From positions 1,012,758 to 1,076,757 of the forward strand of contig NZ_JABBGK010000002.1 in the NCBI RefSeq assembly GCF_012927355.1: a stretch of 64,000 nucleotides of DNA, written 5' to 3'. The DNA comes from Rhizobium terricola (GTDB lineage Bacteria > Pseudomonadota > Alphaproteobacteria > Rhizobiales > Rhizobiaceae). A program made the position numbers and the translations under genes. Position 1 is the stretch's first letter, and each line of letters starts with the position of its first letter. Under the pieces are notes generated by a model, which saw only the letters and a program-made list of their open reading frames with translations, was not told the origin of the DNA and made no database searches. Positions 26,651-34,859 of this stretch are shown one piece after another.

Positions 26651-27667
26651 ATGACGATAAGGCCCGAAGCCCTTCTCCACCCGACAGCCGAGGGGCTCTA
26701 CTGCCCGTTCGGAAAGTTTCACGTCGATCCGGTGCGACCGGTCGAGCGGGCCCTCATCACGCACGGACATTCCGACCATGCACGCCCCGGCCATGGCCAT
26801 GTGCTGGCGACCCGGCAGACACTCGACATCATGCGGCTTCGTTGCGGGCCCGAATTCGCAGGTAGCACGCAGGCAGTCGCCTACGGGGAAAAGATCGCGA
26901 TCGAGGGAACCGATGTGTGTTTCCACCCGGCCGGGCATGTGCTGGGATCGGCTCAGATCTCAATCGAGCGAGACGGCATGCGGATCGTCGTCTCGGGCGA
27001 CTACAAGCGCAGCGCAGACCCGACCTGCACGCCGTTCGAACCGGTCGGATGCGACGTCTTCATCACCGAGGCGACCTTCGGCCTGCCGGTCTTCCATCAT
27101 CCCTCTCCGTCCATCGAGATTGGCAAGCTTCTCGCATCGCTTCGGCAATTTCCAGAGCGAAGCCACCTGGTCGGTGCCTATGCGCTCGGCAAGGCGCAGC
27201 GGGTGATATCGCTGCTGCGTCACGCCGGCTACGACCGGCCGATCTACATCCACGGCGCGCTTTCCCGGCTCTGCGACTATTATGAAAGCGAGGGCGTCAT
27301 GCTCGGCGATCTGCGGCCGGCGACAGGCGAAGATCCGGACGCGCGCGATTTTCGCGGCGCCGTCGTTGTCGGCCCGCCTTCGGCCTTCAACGATCGTTGG
27401 GCACGCCGTTTCTCCGAACCGCTCTCCGTCTTCGCGTCCGGCTGGATGATGGTCCGCCAGCGCGCCAAGCAACGGGGCGTCGAGTTGCCGCTGGTGATTT
27501 CCGATCATTGCGACTGGCCCGAACTGACGACCACCATTTCCGAGCTTTCGCCCGGCCAGGTCTGGGTCACGCATGGCAGGGAAGAGGCTCTGGTCCGCTG
27601 GTGCGAACTGCAGGGCATCGCCGCACGGCCGCTCCATCTGGTCGGCTATGAGGACGAGGGGGACTGA
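26651..27667 (+). CDS. Ligase-associated DNA exonuclease (metallo-beta-lactamase fold)
   Basis: A 338-residue metallo-beta-lactamase/beta-CASP-type protein of the ligase-associated exonuclease family. Metal ligands are visible in THGHSDHARPGHGH (HxHxDH) and FHPAGHVLGSAQI; VISDHCDWPEL lies near the C-terminus. It is expected to trim DNA ends before ligation. The ATP-dependent ligase follows after six bases. In many bacteria a ligase-associated helicase completes the set, but none is here. It lies 41 bases after DUF2177, so it may share the RpoE promoter. Confidence 0.9.
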   Translation: MTIRPEALLHPTAEGLYCPFGKFHVDPVRPVERALITHGHSDHARPGHGHVLATRQTLDIMRLRCGPEFAGSTQAVAYGEKIAIEGTDVCFHPAGHVLGSAQISIERDGMRIVVSGDYKRSADPTCTPFEPVGCDVFITEATFGLPVFHHPSPSIEIGKLLASLRQFPERSHLVGAYALGKAQRVISLLRHAGYDRPIYIHGALSRLCDYYESEGVMLGDLRPATGEDPDARDFRGAVVVGPPSAFNDRWARRFSEPLSVFASGWMMVRQRAKQRGVELPLVISDHCDWPELTTTISELSPGQVWVTHGREEALVRWCELQGIAARPLHLVGYEDEGD

Positions 27668-27673
27668 CGGCGC

Positions 27674-29287
27674 ATGAAGGCCTTTTCCGACCTGCTCGAT
27701 CGCCTCGTGCTCACGCCCAGCCGCAACGGCAAGCTGACCTTGCTCGTCGACTATTTCCGCACGACACCGGACCCCGATCGCGGCTACGGGCTGGCCGCGA
27801 TCGCCGACACGCTGGATATCGGCGTGGTGAAGCCGGCGGTGCTGCGCGAACTCGCGCTGGAGCGGATGGACGAAGTGTTGTTCCGCTATTCCTACGACTA
27901 TGTGGGCGACCTTGCGGAAACCATCTCGCTGGTCTGGGACGGCGATCGTGAACAGGCCTCCCCGGCGCTCCCGCAACCAAGGCTTTCCGAGGTCGTGGAG
28001 AAGATGCAGTCGCTCGGGCGTACAGAGGTGCGCGGGGCTGTGCGGACACTGCTCGACCGGCTCGATCCCTCCGGTCGGTTCGCCTTCCTGAAACTCGTCA
28101 CCGGCGGCTTGCGCATCGGGGTTTCGGCCCGGCTTGCCAAGCAGGCTCTCTCCATTCTCGGCGAGAAGGAGATCACAGAAATCGAGACGCTGTGGCACGG
28201 CCTGTCGCCGCCCTATGAGGCGCTCTTTGCCTGGCTCGAAGGGCGACAGGAGAAACCGATACTGGCAACGCCCGCCATCTTTCATTCGGTCATGCTGTCG
28301 ACCCCGGTCGGCGACAACGATCTCGACAGCCTCGATCCGGCCGACTTTGCCGCCGAGTGGAAATGGGACGGCATTCGCGTCCAGCTTTCCTCGTCGGCAA
28401 GCCGCACGAGGCTATACTCACGATCCGGCGACGATATTTCCGGCGCCTTTCCGGACATCATCGAGGCGGCAAACTTCGAAGGGGTGATCGACGGCGAACT
28501 GCTGATCGGCGGGACGATGCGCTCCAACGAGCCGACCCGCAGCTTCTCCGACCTGCAGCAGAGGCTGAACCGCAAGACCGTTTCGTCGCGCATGCTTGCC
28601 GACTATCCGGCGATCCTGCGGGCCTATGACATCCTGTTCGACAGCGTGGAGGACGTGCGAGGCGAAGCCTTTGTCGACCGGCGGGCACGGCTTAGCCGCC
28701 TGATCGACGACGCGCCGCCCTCGCGATTCGATCTTTCACCGCTCGTGCCCTTCTCCGAGTGGAGCGAACTCGACAGGCTGCGCCGCAATCCTCCCGACCC
28801 GGTGATCGAGGGGGTGATGATCAAGCGTCGGGACAGCAGCTACCTGGCGGGCCGCGCCAAAGGCCCGTGGTTCAAGTGGAAGCGGGATCCGCTCAACGCC
28901 GATGCGGTGCTGATGTATGCCCAGCGCGGCCATGGAAAGCGCTCGAGCTATTATTCCGACTTCACGTTCGGCGTCTGGACAAGCATCGATGGCAGGGACG
29001 TGCTGGTTCCGGTCGGAAAGGCCTATTTCGGTTTCACCGACGCCGAACTCGACATTCTCGACAAGTTTGTCCGCAACAACACCGTGGATCGCTTCGGGCC
29101 GGTCAGGGCGCTGAGAGCGGAACCCGATCATGGCTTCGTGGTCGAGGTCGCCTTCGAGGGTATCAGCCGCTCGAGCCGCCACAAGTCCGGAGTCGCGATG
29201 CGCTTCCCACGGATCGCCAGGCTTCGCCAGGACAAGCTTCCGCGCGAGGCCGATCGACTCGAAACGCTGACCGCGCTCATCGACTGA
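27674..29287 (+). CDS. ATP-dependent DNA ligase (ligase-associated repair type)
   Basis: A 537-residue ATP-dependent ligase. The N-terminal DNA-binding domain (about 1-200) is followed by the nucleotidyl-transferase motif EWKWDGIRVQ with the adenylated lysine, RSGDDISGAFPDI, IDGELLI, EGVMIKRRDSSYLAGRAKGPWFKWKR in pieces, and an OB domain (GVWTSIDGRDVLVPVGKAYFG). It seals nicks by way of an AMP intermediate. Unlike LigD it has no polymerase or nuclease domain; the exonuclease is the separate gene six bases upstream. Such pairs act in accessory DNA repair. Confidence 0.92.
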   Translation: MKAFSDLLDRLVLTPSRNGKLTLLVDYFRTTPDPDRGYGLAAIADTLDIGVVKPAVLRELALERMDEVLFRYSYDYVGDLAETISLVWDGDREQASPALPQPRLSEVVEKMQSLGRTEVRGAVRTLLDRLDPSGRFAFLKLVTGGLRIGVSARLAKQALSILGEKEITEIETLWHGLSPPYEALFAWLEGRQEKPILATPAIFHSVMLSTPVGDNDLDSLDPADFAAEWKWDGIRVQLSSSASRTRLYSRSGDDISGAFPDIIEAANFEGVIDGELLIGGTMRSNEPTRSFSDLQQRLNRKTVSSRMLADYPAILRAYDILFDSVEDVRGEAFVDRRARLSRLIDDAPPSRFDLSPLVPFSEWSELDRLRRNPPDPVIEGVMIKRRDSSYLAGRAKGPWFKWKRDPLNADAVLMYAQRGHGKRSSYYSDFTFGVWTSIDGRDVLVPVGKAYFGFTDAELDILDKFVRNNTVDRFGPVRALRAEPDHGFVVEVAFEGISRSSRHKSGVAMRFPRIARLRQDKLPREADRLETLTALID

Positions 29288-29398
29288 CACGCGCCCGTCG
29301 GCAATTCTTCATCTGTATAATTTATGTGCATTTTGTTGGCGGCACATTTTCTAGGCAAAACGCTTGCCAAGCTTTTCGCACTGCGGCATCAATAGGCT

Positions 29399-29986
29399 AT
29401 GATGCATCCCGACCTCACCATTCTCGTGATCGATGAGAACGCCATTCGCGCGTCCATCATCGAGGAGGGATTGCGGGATGCCGGGCATACCCATGTAACC
29501 GTCGTGCACGAAGTCTTCGGAATCGCCCGGATCATCGAGAACCTGAAGCCGGATGTCGTGATCATCGACATCGAGAACCCGAACCGGGACCAGATGGAGC
29601 ATCTCTTCCAACTGACCCGTTCGGTCAGCCGGCCGATTGCCATGTTCGTCGACCGCTCGGACACCGCCTCGATCGAAGCCGCGGTCGATGCCGGGGTCTC
29701 GGCCTATATCGTCGACGGACTGAAGAAGGAGCGGGTGAAGCCGATCCTCGACATGGCTGTCAGCCGGTTCAACGCCTTCAGCCGCCTGCAACGCGAACTG
29801 GCGGACGCCCGCAATGCGCTAGAGGAGCGGAAGGTGATCGAACGCGCCAAGGGTATCCTCATGAAGATGCGCGGCCTTCCGGAAGAAGAGGCTTTCGCGC
29901 TTCTGCGCCAGACGGCGATGAACGAGAAGAAGAAGCTGTCCGACATCGCCCAGAGCGTGGTGACGGCAGCAGGACTGCTGATGTGA
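29399..29986 (+). CDS. nasT: ANTAR-domain response regulator, nitrate antiterminator NasT
   Basis: A 195-residue protein with an N-terminal receiver-like domain (LTILVIDENAIRASIIEEGL, about 6-120) and a C-terminal ANTAR RNA-binding domain (about 130-190: ERAKGILMKMRGLPEEEAFALLRQTAM). NasT binds leader RNA and prevents termination, letting nitrate assimilation genes be expressed; NasS holds it inactive without nitrate. The expected target, a leader terminator, is present before nrtA. ATG codons at 29399 and 29402 are both possible. nasS follows directly. Confidence 0.93.
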   Translation: MMHPDLTILVIDENAIRASIIEEGLRDAGHTHVTVVHEVFGIARIIENLKPDVVIIDIENPNRDQMEHLFQLTRSVSRPIAMFVDRSDTASIEAAVDAGVSAYIVDGLKKERVKPILDMAVSRFNAFSRLQRELADARNALEERKVIERAKGILMKMRGLPEEEAFALLRQTAMNEKKKLSDIAQSVVTAAGLLM

Positions 29987-31305
29987 TGCGGACCGAAGGC
30001 AGGATCGCGTCCGGAGGAGCCGGAGTGAATGACATGACGCAACCGATTTCAGTCGGAGCGAACCTGGCCACGCCGGGATTGGGCAAGGGCGGCACGCCGA
30101 AGGTTTTGCGGACGGGCTTCATACCACTGATGGACGCCTCCGTCCTGATTGCCGCCGCAGAATTCGGCTTTGCGGCCCGCGAAGGGCTGACGCTCGACCT
30201 CGTGCGCGACGTCTCCTGGGCCAATGTGCGCGACCGGCTTGCCTTTCGCCAGTTCGACATCGCCCATATGCTGTCGCCGATGCCGGTCGCCTCGATGCTC
30301 GGCCTGGGCTCCAACCCATCGCCGACGATCACGCCATTTTCCTTGGGTCGCGGCGGCAACGCCATCACCCTGTCCGTGCGGCTCTTCGACCGGATGCGGC
30401 AGGCGGCCGGTCTCGCAGAAACCGCAAGCGCACTGGACAATGCACGGGCACTGGCGACGGTCCTTGCCGACATGAAGACGCGCGGCGAAGCGCCGCCGAC
30501 CTTCGGCATGACCTATCCCTTTTCGTCGCACAACTACGAATTCCGCTATTGGCTGGCAGCTGGAGGGATCAATCCCGACCGCGACGTCAAGCTGGTGGTA
30601 GTGCCGCCGCCACTGACCTCCGATGCGCTGGCCGCCGGCGCCATCGATGGCTTCTGCGTCGGCGCCCCATGGAACATGGTCGCCTCGGCACGAGGCGTCG
30701 GTCGCATCGTCGCGGCGAAGCAGGACATCTGGCCATCCGCCCCGGAAAAGGTTCTCGGCATGCGGCCGGACTGGGCCGGCGACCATCCGGACACCGTTTG
30801 CCGGCTGATCGTTGCCCTTGATGCCGCTGCGCGCTGGTGCGACGATCCCGCCAATCATGACGCACTGGCCGACGTGCTGGCGGATCCCCGCTACATTGCG
30901 GCGCCGGTCGACATCATCCGCCACGTGCTCGCCGGCGAGTTCAACCTGGATGCCAGGGGCAACAGGCGCATCATTCCCGACTATTTCGTCTTCCACCGTC
31001 ATGCGGCAAATTTCCCGCGGACCAACCACGCGCTCTGGATCTACAGCCAGATGATACGCTGGGGACAGACCGCCTTCAGCCCGGCCGGCCAGAAGGCAGC
31101 GGCCTCCGCCTACCGGCCCGACCTCTACCGGCTGGCGCTTGGCGCAGACCGGGCGCCAGCCGATGATTTCGGCCTGGAGGGAAACACGGCCGACGACCGT
31201 TTCATGGACGGACTTGTCTTCGATCCGAGCACCATCGAAGATTATGTCGGACGCTTTCCCGTGCGGGCGCCGCGCCTCGAAATTGCGCCCGACGAAGACG
31301 CCTGA
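29986..31305 (+). CDS. nasS: NasS nitrate sensor (NrtA/CmpA-like, no signal peptide)
   Basis: A 439-residue soluble relative of nitrate-binding NrtA. It has VLRTGFIPLMDASVLIAAAE and the conserved AHMLSPMPVASMLG, but no signal peptide, as expected for the cytoplasmic sensor that binds nitrate and releases NasT. ATG 29986 overlaps the nasT stop (TGATG). A GTG at 30025 has the better ribosome site (GGAGGAG, five bases away) and may be the true start, giving 426 residues. It is cotranscribed with nasT. Confidence 0.92.
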   Translation: MRTEGRIASGGAGVNDMTQPISVGANLATPGLGKGGTPKVLRTGFIPLMDASVLIAAAEFGFAAREGLTLDLVRDVSWANVRDRLAFRQFDIAHMLSPMPVASMLGLGSNPSPTITPFSLGRGGNAITLSVRLFDRMRQAAGLAETASALDNARALATVLADMKTRGEAPPTFGMTYPFSSHNYEFRYWLAAGGINPDRDVKLVVVPPPLTSDALAAGAIDGFCVGAPWNMVASARGVGRIVAAKQDIWPSAPEKVLGMRPDWAGDHPDTVCRLIVALDAAARWCDDPANHDALADVLADPRYIAAPVDIIRHVLAGEFNLDARGNRRIIPDYFVFHRHAANFPRTNHALWIYSQMIRWGQTAFSPAGQKAAASAYRPDLYRLALGADRAPADDFGLEGNTADDRFMDGLVFDPSTIEDYVGRFPVRAPRLEIAPDEDA

Positions 31306-31463
31306 ACCGCCGCACTGCACAATCCGGCGGCGCGACATGGTCACGAGGCAGTGCAGCCGCACAAAGTTTCATCATCAAAGCGAACTGCCATCGAAGGCGG
31401 CAAAATCCGTCGAGGCAGATTTTAGTCCATCAAAATCAATAGGATAAAAATTCACCTCGAAAC

Positions 31464-31479
31464 TGGCATGCTGATTGCA
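31464..31479 (+). promoter_or_regulatory. Sigma-54 promoter of nrtA
   Basis: TGGCATGCTGATTGCA matches the sigma-54 consensus TGGCAYG-N4-TTGCW at every defined base; the -24 GG is at 31465-31466 and the -12 GC at 31477-31478. Transcription should start near 31490, giving a leader of about 170 bases. Confidence 0.85.
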
Positions 31480-31555
31480 GGAAATTATACGCCCCGGTCA
31501 ACGGCGACCTGAAGGCAAATGAGCGCTCCGAGAGCGCGCTTCATCATAGACATCG

Positions 31556-31624
31556 ACGTCGCAAGGTTTTTGCTGTCCGGACACCTCCCGTCCGAAAGAC
31601 ACGAACTCCATGCGGCGTTTTTTT
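31556..31624 (+). terminator. Intrinsic terminator in the nrtA leader (NasT antitermination target)
   Basis: ACGTCGCA (31556-31563) pairs with TGCGGCGT (31611-31618) with one G-T pair, followed by a run of seven T (31618-31624). An inner hairpin CGGAC/GTCCG lies at 31578-31582 and 31590-31594. The terminator is downstream of the sigma-54 start and before nrtA, where NasT-type control acts. The two-hexaloop ANTAR motif was not clearly resolved. Confidence 0.7.
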
Positions 31625-31662
31625 CGTTTTCGGGTTCCGTCAATCCGCAAGGGGTCAGACAC

Positions 31663-32958
31663 ATGACAAAGATCATCGAACAAGGCATCAGCCGCCGCAG
31701 CCTGCTCAAGACCACCGCAACCGCCGCCCTCGTCGGCGCCATCAAGACCGCCTTCCCGTCCGGCGCCTTCGCCGCCTCGGCCGGCCCGGAAGTCACGGGC
31801 CTCAAGCTCGGCTTCATCGCGCTGACCGACGCGGCCCCGCTGATCATCGCCAAGGAAAAGGGCCTGTTCGACAAGTATGGCCTGACCGGGGTCGAGGTGC
31901 TGAAGCAGGCCTCCTGGGGCGCCACCCGCGACAATCTCGTGCTCGGCGGCGAGGCGAACGGCATTGACGGCGCGCATATCCTGACCCCGATGCCGTATCT
32001 GATCTCCACCGGCAAGGTGACGCAGAACAACGTGCCTGTGCCGATGTCGATCATCGCCCGGCTCAACCTCGACAGCCAGGGCATTTCGGTCGCCAAAGAA
32101 TACGCCGAAACCGGCGTGCAGCTCGACGCTTCGAAGCTCAAGGATGCCTTCGCCGCCAAGAAGGCGGCCGGAAACGAGATCAAGGTCGCCATGACCTTCC
32201 CCGGTGGCACCCACGACCTCTGGATCCGCTACTGGCTGGCCGCCGGCGGCATCGATCCCGACAAGGATGTCTCGACCATCGTGGTTCCGCCGCCGCAGAT
32301 GGTCGCCAACATGAAGGTCGGCAACATGGACGCCTTCTGTGTCGGCGAACCGTGGAACGAGCAACTCGTCAACCAGGGCATCGGCTTTACCGCCTGCACC
32401 ACCGGCGAACTGTGGAAGGGCCATCCAGAAAAGGCGCTCGGCCTGCGCACCGACTGGATCGAGAAGAACCCGAATGCGGCCAAGGCCCTGATGATGGCCG
32501 TGATGGAAGCTCAGATCTGGGCCGATAGCATGGACAACAAGGAAGAGATGTCGGCGATCCTCGGCAAGCGCCAGTGGTTCAACGTACCGCCGAAGGATGT
32601 GGCGGGCCGCCTCAAGGGCACGATCAACTACGGCAATGACCGAGTCGTCGAGAATTCCGGGCTGGAGATGAAGTTCTGGAAGGACCACGCTTCCTATCCC
32701 TTCAAGAGCCACGACGCCTGGTTCCTCACCGAAAACATCCGCTGGGGCAAGTTCGCTCCCGACACCGACATCAAGGCGCTGGTCGACAAGGTCAACCGCG
32801 AGGACATCTGGCGGGCCGCCGCCGCCGATCTCGGCATCGCCGCCGACATCCCGGCTTCCTCGTCGCGTGGCGTCGAGACCTTCTTCGACGGCAAGGTCTT
32901 CGATCCGGAAAATCCGAAGGCCTATCTCGACAGCCTGTCGATCAAGGCCGGCGCGTAA
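31663..32958 (+). CDS. nrtA: Nitrate ABC transporter substrate-binding protein NrtA
   Basis: A 431-residue nitrate/nitrite-binding protein. The N-terminus has a Tat-type signal (SRRSLLKTTATAALVG), then LKLGFIALTDAAPLIIAKEKGLFDKYGL, HILTPMPYLIS and TFPGGTHDLWIRYWLAAGGI, hallmarks of NrtA. It captures nitrate in the periplasm for NrtB/NrtD. ATG 31663 is chosen because a longer frame from 31519 would run through the leader terminator and bury the signal peptide. A RIME-like repeat separates it from nrtB, likely lowering permease expression relative to the binding protein. Confidence 0.94.
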   Translation: MTKIIEQGISRRSLLKTTATAALVGAIKTAFPSGAFAASAGPEVTGLKLGFIALTDAAPLIIAKEKGLFDKYGLTGVEVLKQASWGATRDNLVLGGEANGIDGAHILTPMPYLISTGKVTQNNVPVPMSIIARLNLDSQGISVAKEYAETGVQLDASKLKDAFAAKKAAGNEIKVAMTFPGGTHDLWIRYWLAAGGIDPDKDVSTIVVPPPQMVANMKVGNMDAFCVGEPWNEQLVNQGIGFTACTTGELWKGHPEKALGLRTDWIEKNPNAAKALMMAVMEAQIWADSMDNKEEMSAILGKRQWFNVPPKDVAGRLKGTINYGNDRVVENSGLEMKFWKDHASYPFKSHDAWFLTENIRWGKFAPDTDIKALVDKVNREDIWRAAAADLGIAADIPASSSRGVETFFDGKVFDPENPKAYLDSLSIKAGA

Positions 32959-32978
32959 AACGCCGGGCACGATCATGG

Positions 32979-33088
32979 CCCCTCATCCGCCTACCGGCAC
33001 CTTCTCCCCGTGAACGGGGAGAAGGAACCCGCCGCAGCCGTTCCATCCCCTCTCCCCGCCTGCGGGAAGAGGGCCAGGGTGAGGGGGC
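32979..33088. repeat. RIME-like palindromic element between nrtA and nrtB
   Basis: CCCCTCATCCGCC, then a CCTTCTCCCCG-TGAA-CGGGGAGAAGG hairpin, then CCCTCTCCCCGCCTGCGGG and GGTGAGGGGGC. It has the same parts and order as the element at 11376. Confidence 0.75.
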
Positions 33089-33132
33089 AAATGCTCCACG
33101 ACAACGAACACGACTCGAAAGAGGATCAAACC

Positions 33133-34044
33133 ATGACCGCAACAGTCCGCAAGGCAGACCAGACGGCGACACCGACAGCGGTGGCCCACAAGGCGTCCAA
33201 CAGAGGCGGAACCGTCGTCGTGATGACGCAGCGACCTGCCCGCAGGCTCGGCACGCAGCGCATCGTGACACTTGTCTGTCGTAACGTCCTGCCGCCTCTG
33301 TTCGTGCTCGTCGCTTTGATCGGCATCTGGCAGCTGGCCTGTTCCGGTCCCGGCGCGACCCTGCCGCCACCCTCCCAGGTCTGGATCGACAGCTACGACC
33401 TGATCGCTTTTCCCTTCTTCGACTATGGCTCGCAGGATATCGGCCTTGCCTGGCGCGTGCTGACCTCGCTGCAACGTGTGGCAATTGGCTTCGGCCTTGC
33501 AGCCATCGTCGGCGTCTTCCTCGGCGCCGTGGTTGGCCAGTCGGTCTGGGCCATGCGTGGGCTCGATCCGATCTTCCAGATCCTGCGCACCGTGCCGCCG
33601 CTCGCCTGGCTGCCGCTGTCGCTGGCAGCATTCCAGAATTCCAATCCCTCGGCGATCTTCGTGATCTTCATCACCTCGATCTGGCCTGTGATCATCAACA
33701 CCGCCGTCGGTGTGCGTAACATTCCGGACGACTACCGCAACATCGCCCGGGTGCTGCGCCTCAATCCGCTGGAATTCTTCATCCGCATCATGGTGCCCGC
33801 CGCCGCCCCCTACATCTTCACCGGTCTGCGCATCGGCATCGGCCTGTCCTGGCTCGCCATCGTGGCGGCGGAAATGCTGACCGGCGGCGTCGGCATCGGC
33901 TTCTTCATCTGGGATGCCTGGAACTCCTCGCGTCTCTCCGACATCATCGTGGCGCTCGCTTACATCGGCGTGACCGGCTTCGTCCTCGACAAGCTCGTCG
34001 CCCTCCTCGGCAGTGTCATCACCCGCGGCACCGCGAAGAACTGA
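33133..34044 (+). CDS. nrtB: Nitrate ABC transporter permease NrtB
   Basis: A 303-residue inner-membrane permease with about six hydrophobic segments (the first LPPLFVLVALIGIWQLACSG at about 56-75). The coupling loop is IPDDYRNIARVLRLNPLEFFIRI, a variant EAA motif typical of the nitrate/taurine family. It forms the nitrate channel with NrtD as ATPase. ATG 33133 is preferred to upstream in-frame starts, which fall inside the RIME-like repeat. nrtD follows after 12 bases. Confidence 0.92.
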   Translation: MTATVRKADQTATPTAVAHKASNRGGTVVVMTQRPARRLGTQRIVTLVCRNVLPPLFVLVALIGIWQLACSGPGATLPPPSQVWIDSYDLIAFPFFDYGSQDIGLAWRVLTSLQRVAIGFGLAAIVGVFLGAVVGQSVWAMRGLDPIFQILRTVPPLAWLPLSLAAFQNSNPSAIFVIFITSIWPVIINTAVGVRNIPDDYRNIARVLRLNPLEFFIRIMVPAAAPYIFTGLRIGIGLSWLAIVAAEMLTGGVGIGFFIWDAWNSSRLSDIIVALAYIGVTGFVLDKLVALLGSVITRGTAKN

Positions 34045-34056
34045 GGAGACGGACCC

Positions 34057-34854
34057 ATGAGCGCCTATCTCAAGATCGACCATATCGACAAAAGCTTCGA
34101 ACGCGGCGGCCAGACGACCGAGGTTCTGAAGGACGTGACGCTGACCATCGACAAGGGTGAATTCGTATCGATCATCGGCCATTCCGGCTGCGGCAAGTCC
34201 ACCCTGCTCAACCTGATCGCCGGCCTGACGAAGGTCTCGTCGGGTGCCGTCCTGCTCGAAAACGTCGAGGTCAACGCCCCCGGCCCGGAACGCGCCGTCG
34301 TTTTCCAGAACCACTCGCTTCTGCCTTGGCTGACCGTCTATGAAAACGTCAACCTCGCCGTGTCCAAGGTCTTCGCCAACAGGAAGAGCAAGGCGGAAAA
34401 GCATGACTGGGTGATGCGCAATCTGGATCTCGTCCAGATGGGCCATGCCACGGACAAGCGCCCGGCGGAAATCTCCGGCGGCATGAAGCAGCGCGTCGGC
34501 ATCGCCCGGGCGCTCGCCATGGAACCGAAGATCCTGCTGCTCGACGAGCCCTTCGGCGCCCTCGACGCACTGACCCGCGCCCATCTGCAGGATGCGGTGA
34601 TGGAGATCCATGCCCGCCTCGGCAATACGATGATCATGATCACCCATGACGTCGACGAGGCCGTGCTGCTCTCCGACCGCATCGTCATGATGACCAATGG
34701 TCCGGCCGCGCGCATCGGCGAAGTGCTGGACGTCCCGATCCCGCGTCCGCGCGACCGCATCGCGCTCGCCGCCGACCGCACCTACCTCAAATCCCGCGAA
34801 GCTGTGCTGAAGTTCCTCTACGAACGTCACCGCTTCGTTGAAGCCGCGGAGTAA
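34057..34854 (+). CDS. nrtD: Nitrate ABC transporter ATP-binding protein NrtD
   Basis: A 265-residue ATPase: Walker A GHSGCGKST (about 45-53), Q-loop VVFQNHSLLPWLTV, signature ISGGMKQRVGIARAL, Walker B ILLLDEPFGALD and switch histidine ITHDVDEAVLL. The ISGGMKQR form is typical of the nitrate/sulfonate class. It has no NrtA-like C-terminal extension, so it corresponds to NrtD rather than NrtC. It ends five bases before nirB. Confidence 0.93.
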   Translation: MSAYLKIDHIDKSFERGGQTTEVLKDVTLTIDKGEFVSIIGHSGCGKSTLLNLIAGLTKVSSGAVLLENVEVNAPGPERAVVFQNHSLLPWLTVYENVNLAVSKVFANRKSKAEKHDWVMRNLDLVQMGHATDKRPAEISGGMKQRVGIARALAMEPKILLLDEPFGALDALTRAHLQDAVMEIHARLGNTMIMITHDVDEAVLLSDRIVMMTNGPAARIGEVLDVPIPRPRDRIALAADRTYLKSREAVLKFLYERHRFVEAAE

Positions 34855-34859
34855 CCGAC

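Larger units (their letters stand above)
31306..31662 (+). promoter_or_regulatory. Intergenic control region and leader of the nitrate assimilation operon
   Basis: This 357-bp gene-free stretch holds, in order: a CCGCCG/CGGCGG hairpin after nasS, an A/T-rich segment (about 31360-31455) suited to activator or IHF binding, a sigma-54 promoter, a GC-rich hairpin at 31523-31537, and an intrinsic terminator. The layout fits combined NtrC and NasST control. No clear NtrC site could be fixed. Confidence 0.6.

Noticed and set aside
31519..31662. An earlier start for nrtA, or a leader peptide, from ATG 31519.
   Set aside because: It would run through the leader terminator and bury the Tat signal; no good ribosome site is seen.
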